This document shows positions 56,771 through 64,000 of a stretch of 64,000 nucleotides of DNA, in pieces; positions within the stretch are counted from its first letter, which is position 1; each line of letters starts with the position of its first letter. The notes below the pieces were generated by a model, which saw nothing but the letters and a program-made list of their open reading frames with translations, made no database searches and was not told the DNA's origin. A program made the position numbers and the translations under genes. The stretch is from Salticus scenicus. Its lineage: Eukaryota; Arthropoda; Arachnida; Araneae; Salticidae. The stretch lies in assembly GCA_963930645.1 (NCBI GenBank), contig OZ005650.1, positions 231,034,688 to 231,098,687 of the forward strand, read 5' to 3'.

Positions 56771-57489
56771 CGAGGGCTATTTTTTTTCAACCTCCAATAG
56801 GCTATAAAAGAAAAACGGGTAAATATAAAAAAATGATTTTATAGCCAAAAGTAATGTAGATTAAAGGTTACTTCTCTACATAATCACCTTGATGATTGAG
56901 GCATTTGTCATATCTGTGGACAAGCTTTGAAATACCCTCTTCATAAAATGTTGCCGCCAGTGACTTCAAGTGAGTTATGACGGTTTCTTTGAGCTCCTCG
57001 TCAGTTTAGAAGCATTGCCCTCCAAGCCACTTCTTTAGTTTCGTGAAAAGATGGTAATCACTGGGCACTAGGTCGGGACTATATGGTGGGTGTTCGAAAA
57101 TGTCCCATTTATCGTCTGTAGCGACAGACTTGCGTCCTTGACCTCCTTCATCATGCACATCAGTTCGGCCATCTTTAAATTTTCGACACCATTCACTCAT
57201 AAAGTTGTCTCTATACACTCGACTCATTCTTCGATAAATTTCCGCTGCACTATTCCCTTCTGCCTGCAAGAAACGAATAACACTTCGCAATTCACATTTG
57301 GCGGGAGAATCAATAAAGACAGCCATGTTTACTTGACTGCAGCTGAAAACGAATTAGCGTGTTGCACTCGACAGTGACAGAGCATGTAGAAGAGGAGATG
57401 CGCTGTCACATGCTGCGCACGCCAGTCACCTGCCGCATGTCTGGCCTTCATACCGTGCGATCGGAGGTTGAAAAAAAAAACAGCCCTCG
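56771..57489 (-). mobile_element. Internally deleted mariner, TA-flanked
   Basis: TA CGAGGGCTATTTTTTTTC on the left; the inverted AAAACAGCCCTCG TA on the right (57489). 719 bp, about half the usual size. It encodes an in-frame fusion of the transposase N and C termini with the centre missing. Confidence 0.88.
56870..57326 (-). pseudogene. Mariner transposase lacking its catalytic centre
   Basis: Starting MAVFIDSPAKCELRSVIRFL at 57326, the N-terminal helix-turn-helix (residues 1-65) runs to GGQGRKSVATDDK. It is then joined in frame to the C-terminal end: HPPYSPDLVPSDYHLFTKLK, a stop near 57008, and GDYVEK beyond. The region with the first two catalytic Asp is deleted; the third (SDYH) remains. 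The fused frame of 106 residues is open and would be a DNA-binding fragment if expressed. Confidence 0.85.
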
Positions 57490-57510
57490 TATTTGTACAT
57501 ATGTGTATAC

Positions 57511-58105
57511 TAGGGATGTGGGCTTTCCGGAAAATTTTGAAATGGAAAATTTTCTGGAAAATTTACTGAAAATTTTCCGGAAAATTTTCAATATCTAAAT
57601 TACGAAGGTTTTTGTAAAATAAAACTAAATATATTAAAAGCTACAAGTAAACAAAACTATTCAAAGAAAAGTATGAATAATAATTCAATTCAAAAATGAA
57701 ATTAATAAACAAAACACAGAAATTATGATTTAATGGTTTATTAAACATGTATAAAGCTAGAAAGTTATAATTTTTAATGACGGTTTTTGCATGTATAATG
57801 GTTGAATAATCTATATAAAAAAAGGTGTCTGTAAACATTTTGTAGCCGTCAGAGACCCTCACATATCACTGCCAACAGCTGAACTCCATTTCATTATATA
57901 GGGAAAATTTTTATAAGAATTGATGATTTTTTTTTTTTTTTTAATTCTGTTTTCATTATTAAAAGAAAAATCTAGAAAAATTAAATTAGCCTTTGTATTT
58001 CCCAAAATTTATTTATTTAATTTTTAATACTTCATACTGAAGTTACAAAGTGGAAAAAAATGATCAGTTTTTTTTTCTTTTTACTTTATAATTTCAAAAT
58101 AAAAC

Positions 58106-58142
<37 letters not shown>

Positions 58143-59688
58143 ATTTTGAAAAACAAGAAAAAAATTCACAAATGCGAATTTTCTGAAAGTAAACAGAATT
58201 ATTAAAAAAAAAAAAAAAAAAAAACAGGTAATTATTATAACAAATTTCTATTTAGATTGATATGGGGTTTGGCTTCTAGTGGCAGAGCAATCATACAGTA
58301 GTCGGCAGCAAAATTATTGAAGCACACATCCAAATTTTTCTTTTTCTTTCTTTCCTTTTTTTTTCTTTCTTTAGTTTGATCGCTAATTTTTATCATGAAC
58401 TTACTTTTTTATAAACAGTATAAGACTAAGATCATGAATCGATAAATATTTACTAAAACAGTATTAGGTGCACATCTTTTAAAAAGAAATTATTGCTAGT
58501 GCATCAATAATTTTGCTGCCGACTGTGCAAGAGGTAATTAGTAAGGTATGGCTCAGACCATGCAAGGGTTCATTTCATCAAAATTCTTTTGATTTTTACT
58601 TTTTTTTATTTGTTCTATTTTTAAGCATAGTTTGCGAACACAAAATTATATTTTTTAATAGTTGGTGGTGATGGATAATGGATGTAAGCCTCTATTAAAA
58701 AAAAATTAATCTGGAAGTTTGAGATTTTTATTTTTATTATTGTTGTTGTTCAACTTTAAATGTAACATCCACTATGAGATTTTTCAAGTACAACTCATTT
58801 TCGGATATTTTAAGCAAATAAAGAAATATTGAGTTCTTTCAACTAAACCTCCAGTTACAAGATATCGTGCCATTAATTTTATCTATTTGATTTCCTTAAA
58901 TTTTAATCAAAATCTTGCTGTTTATTTATTTAGGCAATTAACTGTATTTCCTGTTGCTTGCATTAAAAAAAAAAAAAAAAAAAACTTTTTTTTCTACATT
59001 AGAAATTTGTTTTAAAAAGTGATTTAAAAAAATATAATTATGTTTTTATATAAGATTTTTCTCTAAAATTTTCAACAATGCCAATTTTGTAATTAAAGCA
59101 TTTTTTTTTTTTTTTTTTTTTTTTTTGAATATTTAACGAAGATTATGACAATGTCCTAACTTTCTGAGTCACTCTCAGAACCAGAGACCATAAGGTGACC
59201 TAAGTCAGAATTGCTGCCTGAGTTTGAAAAACATCGGCGTATCATCATTTATCAAATGAATATTTTAAAAAACAGATATACATGCTCAGCAGTATAGTAG
59301 TGCATTAATTTATCAATATATTCTTTTTTTTTGTAATGTTGCCAAATGCTTTATAATTAAATTATGTTCTTGCAAACTTATTGATTGGACATTTAAAATT
59401 CTGATTAGCAACCACAGATCTCTTATATTATAATAAATAACTTCTTTCTCGAGCAAGTTGCTCAAAACATATATCTGGTAACTTTCTAAATGATAACTTT
59501 AATCAGAAACTTTTGTTTTTCCCACTGTATATAAAATTACTGTGGCTAATAAAAGAAAACTTAAATATATCATGCAAAAGATTTACTAAAAAAATTGTTT
59601 TTTTGGTTGGAAAATTTTCCGGAAAAACATAGTAGAAAATTTTCTGGAAAATTTTCCAAAAAAGAAAATTTTCCACCCCACATCACTA
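57511..59688. mobile_element. 2.2-kb hAT element with perfect 8-bp duplication
   Basis: GTGTATAC flanks both sides (57503-57510 and 59689-59696). The ends TAGGGATGTGGG and CCCACATCACTA are inverted. GGAAAATTTTCC-type palindromes are clustered inside both ends (57518-57595 and 59610-59672). The body is AT-rich with poly-A and poly-T tracts and carries a nested MITE (58296-58527). On the minus strand near 59230-59157, SDLGHLMVSGSESDSES then a stop looks like a protein C-terminus. Confidence 0.87.
58296..58527. mobile_element. MITE of the CAGTCGGCAGC family, copy 3 (nested in the hAT)
   Basis: GTCGGCAGCAAAATTATTGA at 58301 and the inverted TCAATAATTTTGCTGCCGAC ending near 58524. The body shares AGGTGCACATCTTTTAAA with copy 1. 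It inserted after the hAT. Confidence 0.78.
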
Positions 59689-59696
59689 GTGTATAC

Positions 59697-60850
59697 TGTA
59701 CATATTTCCTTGTAACTCATAGCCTTGTGTTAACACCTTGTAATTCATAAATACTTCTACCAAATTTAATGACAAATGATTGCATAATTAATTGTAATTA
59801 TTTTGTGTTGCCCTGTAAACAAATTGCCAAATCTATGTTCATTTTTTACAGAAATCGTGCTTTAAATATTCTAATAATATATGCTTATTTCATTGTGTTT
59901 AATGAATTGTCGCCATGTTAAAATGTACTTATAAGAAATACCATCTATAGACTGTAATGGTATGAAATTCTTTTATGTGTTCCTGTCCTCTAGCCATAGT
60001 AATTATATGCACCAATAAAAACTTAACAACTAATTTATTGTAACTCATTTATATTTAAATAAAATTTAACATCATTTGGATGATTACAGAGTTTCATCGT
60101 AATTCTTGTGTGTATTCCTGTAAATAAATTATTATTTAGTCTATACATATCTTTTGTCTAGAGGAAACATGTGTTTAAGCATCTTAATAATGTATGCTAA
60201 GTATGTTGAATGTAAAATAACATTTTCTTAAATTAGTTTCTTAAGTAATTCTAGTCTAAATAACATAATTTGAACATTTTCAAGAAATAAAATTACCAAA
60301 ATTTAAAGTAAATCAAAATAAATAAGAAATCAAATTAGATGAAGAATCCTATATCAGATTTTCTTTGTCTTTTACGTGCCATCACTAAAAGCAATAAGAT
60401 ACATTTTTAATTTGTTTATTAATGTTATATAGTTATAAAAATTATGAAATATATAATTAAATCTTATATTACTATTTAAACATTTTTATTAATTATTTTG
60501 AGATATTAATACTTTACATTATATTTGTGGGATAAGTTTAACTAAAATTATTCTACTTTTATCTTTTATATGTTGTTTCTAAAAACAACAACAATAAATT
60601 TATATAACCTACTATTTATTATATCACATAATCATTTTATTTATTTTTTTAATATTAAACAATTGAAATAGTTATTAAATTTAGATATTCATAATTATTA
60701 TACTACCATTCAACTATTTTCCCTTTTCAGAAATTTATTTTACTGTAACATTAAGACTTTTATTATTATTATTAATTATTTTGAGTCACATTATATTTGT
60801 ATATGTAAATTTAACTAAAATAAATAAGGTATTAAATATAATTTGGACTT
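59697..60850. other. Unassigned AT-rich DNA with family fragments
   Basis: Contains GTTGCCCTGTAAACAAATT (59808) and TGTGTATTCCTGTAAATAAATT (60108), about 150-160 bp apart with a weaker one at about 59970. They are eroded units of the CCCTGTAAA repeat family. No gene. Confidence 0.5.
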
Positions 60851-60865
60851 TTAGACGCATTGAAA

Positions 60866-61277
60866 AGCGGTCCACTGTGCCCCATGTATAGGTGGTCCAC
60901 TGTGCCCCATGTCCAAACAAAACAAATAATAATATTAAAATTATATATGGACTATAAATATGCTAATAATTTTTATAAATTTAAAAACAACAATATCTTA
61001 CCTTTTCTTAACAACTATCCAATACTTGTAGTCATTTGTTCAGTCCTGATAAAATTAAAAAAAACTTCAAACATAAAAAATTACTTTGAGCACCTCAAAA
61101 CATAAAAGTTGTATAAAATGGCTACCTTAGCATTTACCATGTGGTTTTTTGGATGTATACAAGTAGTACCAAGCTACCATCTATAAGTCTCAATATAAAC
61201 TAAAAGAGTTAAATAGTAAGAGATTTAAATAGGGCTTGTCCACTGTCCCCCTAGGTCCACTGTGCCCCAGTCTCCCC
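60866..61277. mobile_element. Right part of a pogo-like element
   Basis: The right terminus, read on the minus strand, is AGGGGAGACTGGGGCACAGT next to TA (61278-61279). Copies of GTCCACTGTGCCCC lie at about 60871, 60896 and 61256. The termini and short repeats resemble those of the Tigger at 7893 in layout. A matching left terminus was not found. Confidence 0.4.
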
Positions 61278-61282
61278 TATAT

Positions 61283-61860
61283 TATCAACACTTTCCATCT
61301 GTACGCACTCGTTGCATGGTTTAACCTTCAACTTACTTTGCCTACATGGTCTCACAACGGACAGACAGAAGGACAGAAATACAAATAGGCTAAATGAATT
61401 CATAATTACTCTTAAACATAGTTGGAGTGTGTTAAAACCGTTAACTCAAATGAAAATGCAATTCAAGCAATTTCCAATTGTAACCATTAATGTATCTGAA
61501 TATTTTAGTGGGGACCTGTAAATCTTACCGCTAAACATACCATGTTCTAAAAGAAACACTCCTTTAGTATATGAATAATAAAGCTCGAATTTCATTTTGA
61601 CTTGCACAGAACAATGTTATTTAAAAATGTTTTATAAAAATGCCCTTTCATTGGCATTCTTTGGCTGTCCCTGCATACAATACAGTTATGATAATTATGC
61701 CATTTTAAAAATAGAACATGCTATAGTGTACTTTAATAACATGTATTATTTTGAAACATTCTGAAAATATTTAACGACCGCTGGAGGCAGACATAATCAG
61801 ATAGAATGATTCAAACTAATATTCTTAGAAATTGTTAAAAATATTTAATAAAAAATCTAA
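61283..61860 (+). repeat. Dispersed CCCTGTAAA-family repeat
   Basis: ACTTTCCATCTGTACGCACT, CTCACAACGGACAGACAGAAGG, GTGTTAAAACCGTTAACTC and TTTAACGACCGCTGGAGG match the blocks at 5360-6000 and 12520-13200. Confidence 0.6.
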
Positions 61861-63130
61861 TGTGGTCACCACATGACTTTCTTATACATCCATTGAAATA
61901 TGCATATTGTTATGAAAACAAGGAAATTTTTGTGCGAGATAACTGATATGTAAATAAACAGGCAGTTTCCAGTCCACGAACATTCCTAAAAAAAAAACCC
62001 TAGTTTAATCACAAAAGTCACAATAATAGGATTATACATACCATCGAAACAAATATAGTAGTTCTTTCAAGAATGGTACTCTGCGGCTTATTACAGAATT
62101 TTTCATTGGCAAATGCACAGCTTAAAGTTCAATGAAAATCATCTGCATATAGATGGTCTACTTTTGCTCTCTTTGGCGAAAAGAATACATTTTACCAAAC
62201 AATTAACTCAGTTGAAATTGAGAAAGGGTTTACTAATTCTGGCTATCCTGAAACAATACCTGCCGCCAAATTTGATCGCTATTCTCGCCAAGTAGCCAAA
62301 CTTGTAGCCAAAGCAGATTTTGGTCATGGCATCTATTTTTGTGATTTGGCGACCGAATTTGGCAAAAATTTATAGTTTAGCGTTGGCAAAGTTTTGATGC
62401 TCTACTTCAATAAGAACAGAGTTCTGGAATTTTCCAGAAATATTCATTGGTTAATAGCGTAGAACTAAATTCTTCGAAAGTTTTAAAAATGACTAAACAC
62501 TATAATAAAAAAAAAAAGAGTAATTATTGATGATTCTAGACTACAACTTGCTTAATATCTTTACGTGCTACTTTCTGTACGATATTACAGTAAAAGCTGA
62601 ATCAGATGGTAGTTTTTTCCTTTCCACGATGATGAGCGTAGACTTAGTGTCAAATTAGGCATTCAAATGCGCTAAAAAGGAGCAATTTAGGATTACTAAA
62701 ATTTGGAAACTCTAACTTCAATACAAGTCAAGTTCTAAACTTTTTTGTAATAATTCATTAGTTTCTAGCGCAGAACTATCTCAAAAATTCTAGAAACAAC
62801 TGGCAATACTCACGATGAATTCAAATTTGATTCAGACTTCGAAATTTTTGGTTACTCCTGAATTAACGAAATTTCTACTTTGTAGTGTATTTAACAATTT
62901 TTATTTGATTTCTGTAGCAAGAATGACTATTTCATTGGATTATTTCGAGAATATTCATTGATTACTAATTTTTGTAGCACAAAAAAGAGTTTTATTCATC
63001 TGTTTCCTGAACTCATTAAATAAAGTGCATTCATCAACCAGAACCGGCTTATGTCTTAAAGAATTACTTTCTACATGCAAAAAATGTCGGCAACTTTCAT
63101 GGCAATATCCTTACGGGCTCTGCTAACCAG
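61855..63130 (+). other. Mostly unassigned DNA, starting with a repeat terminus
   Basis: TCTAATGTGGTCACCACATG followed by ACTTTCTTAT (61857) is another version of the 5' terminal motif of the hairpin-ended family. The rest is not recognised; no gene was found. Confidence 0.45.
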
Positions 63131-63139
63131 CTGAATATT

Positions 63140-63270
63140 CAGGGGTGGCGTCAGAAGGGGGGCCGGGGGGGCACAGGCCCCCCCGTCGGGGAGTTCGTGC
63201 CCCCCCCCCATCGGGGCAGATTCTCAAAATCTGTCGGGGAAAAAATACCCTTTTTCCCCCTTTGTTCAGC
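63140..63270. repeat. GC-rich possible hAT terminus
   Basis: CAGGGGTGGCGTCAGAAGGG followed by long G and C runs (63162-63172, 63179-63185, 63201-63209). CAGGGGTGG starts resemble hAT-type ends. The other end, if any, is outside the window or lost. Confidence 0.35.
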
Positions 63271-64000
63271 AACAAAATATTTTTTTCCTTTTCATCATTC
63301 GGAGTTTGTCTTTCTATCCCCAGAAAAACTAATGGCATGCAACTGCGATGGCTTTCCTAGCATTGATATACTATGTATATTCCTCTTCTATGTCAGTTGG
63401 TGGGAACGACAACAGGAAAGAAAGCGGCGAGTATTACTACAAGGAATCACCCATTCCTTATCTTCTAAAATCACACTTGGGATGCTTCTGTGAAGAAGTC
63501 GCATTTTTATTGCCTATTATCCAGCTCTCTTTGAAATGGACAAAAAGCATGTAGGCTATGTATGTTTCCATTTCCCTTTTTGTCTGTGAACAGCAACTAG
63601 ACCACACACACACACATGATTTTTTTTTTCTTCCCTGGAAATTTTTAAGAATAAGATATCTCTTCAAAAAGTACATCGGAAAAAACAATCTTAATTCCCC
63701 CCTCCCCTTAATAAGAACAAAAAAGAAAGAAATTTCATTCGAATAGATCACGAAAATATAATTTGCATATTGATTTAAGTCACATTTCCTTTAATTCTAC
63801 TAATTCTTATTCAGGATACTGTTTCCAAATATTGTGTGTCTATGTCGGCTGATGTGTCGCTTTTGCTTTAGAACTTAAAGACAGCTTTAACAATGAGAAA
63901 TGAAATAAGTAAAATACCTTTTAATAAGATTTGTTTTTTGCATTCTATTTCTAAAGAGAAAATTCTTTTAACTATTTGTGAAATTTTACAATGATAATTT
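63271..64000. other. Unassigned DNA at window end
   Basis: No supported gene. The overlapping frames between 63145 and 63751 are on both strands and unsupported; they may be the body of the possible hAT above. Confidence 0.45.

Noticed and set aside
63123..63751. Overlapping frames on both strands near the window end
   Set aside because: Low-complexity G/C runs and no recognisable domain; they conflict with one another.
1..64000. tRNA or rRNA genes
   Set aside because: I looked for TTCGANTC-type T loops with matching stems and found none; a tRNAscan run would settle it.

Overview
This window looks like nuclear DNA of an arthropod, most likely an insect. It is very AT-rich, full of homopolymer and simple-repeat runs, and packed with decayed eukaryotic transposons. 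It holds one convincing spliced host gene. There is no sign of bacterial gene organisation. A hemipteran is my guess from the style of the repeats and of the gene, but the order cannot be proved from the sequence alone.

Host gene. A five-exon gene on the + strand (coding 22761-37733) runs from a TATA/initiator promoter near 22585-22615 to AATAAA signals near 38604-38627. The spliced frame is open throughout: exon 1 gives a 6-residue start, intron 1 is 8.5 kb and phase 0, and the three later introns are all phase 1. The product is 373 residues: a signal peptide, an acidic stretch, then about 270 residues rich in His, Lys, Gly and Glu, ending in a Gly/Tyr tail. The mature part contains no Cys, Trp or Met. 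It resembles the secreted, cuticle-associated His/Lys/Gly-rich proteins of insects. Two CACGTG boxes in opposite orientation lie about 70 and 100 bp upstream of the predicted start of transcription.

Left flank (1-22500). This is a transposon and repeat field. It contains a fold-back element (about 1230-1790), a Tc1 relic (4229-5270), a pogo/Tigger-like element with TA target duplication (7893-10771), a ~3.7 kb element with a ~620-bp tandem array (12030-15773), a GC-rich hAT element with a perfect 8-bp duplication (15954-16768) and an internally deleted Tc1/mariner-type element (19378-19956). A dispersed repeat family recurs here and elsewhere. Its members start with a TCTGG-type short palindrome, contain ~172-178 bp tandem units and a GACA-type tract, and end in a hairpin closed by AAAGTA or GGAACTAA. 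This architecture resembles DINE-1/HINE (non-autonomous Helitron/Helentron) elements.

Introns and 3' flank (22779-46930). The introns carry a 122-bp near-perfect palindrome, two TA-flanked MITEs, a piggyBac-type MITE and SINE-like copies. Downstream of the gene are four large inverted-repeat (fold-back) elements and a second TTAA-flanked MITE.

Right flank (46931-64000). A mariner is interrupted by ~470 bp that include an unrelated exon-like reading frame (46931-48726). Next comes a decayed Ty3/gypsy retrotransposon on the minus strand (48770-53965), split by a LINE relic and a small hAT-like element. Then follow a 1-kb tandem-repeat element (54752-55792), an internally deleted mariner (56771-57489), a 2.2-kb hAT with perfect 8-bp duplication carrying a nested MITE (57511-59688), a pogo-type terminus (61277) and a possible GC-rich hAT end near 63140. 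No tRNA, rRNA or CRISPR array was recognised.
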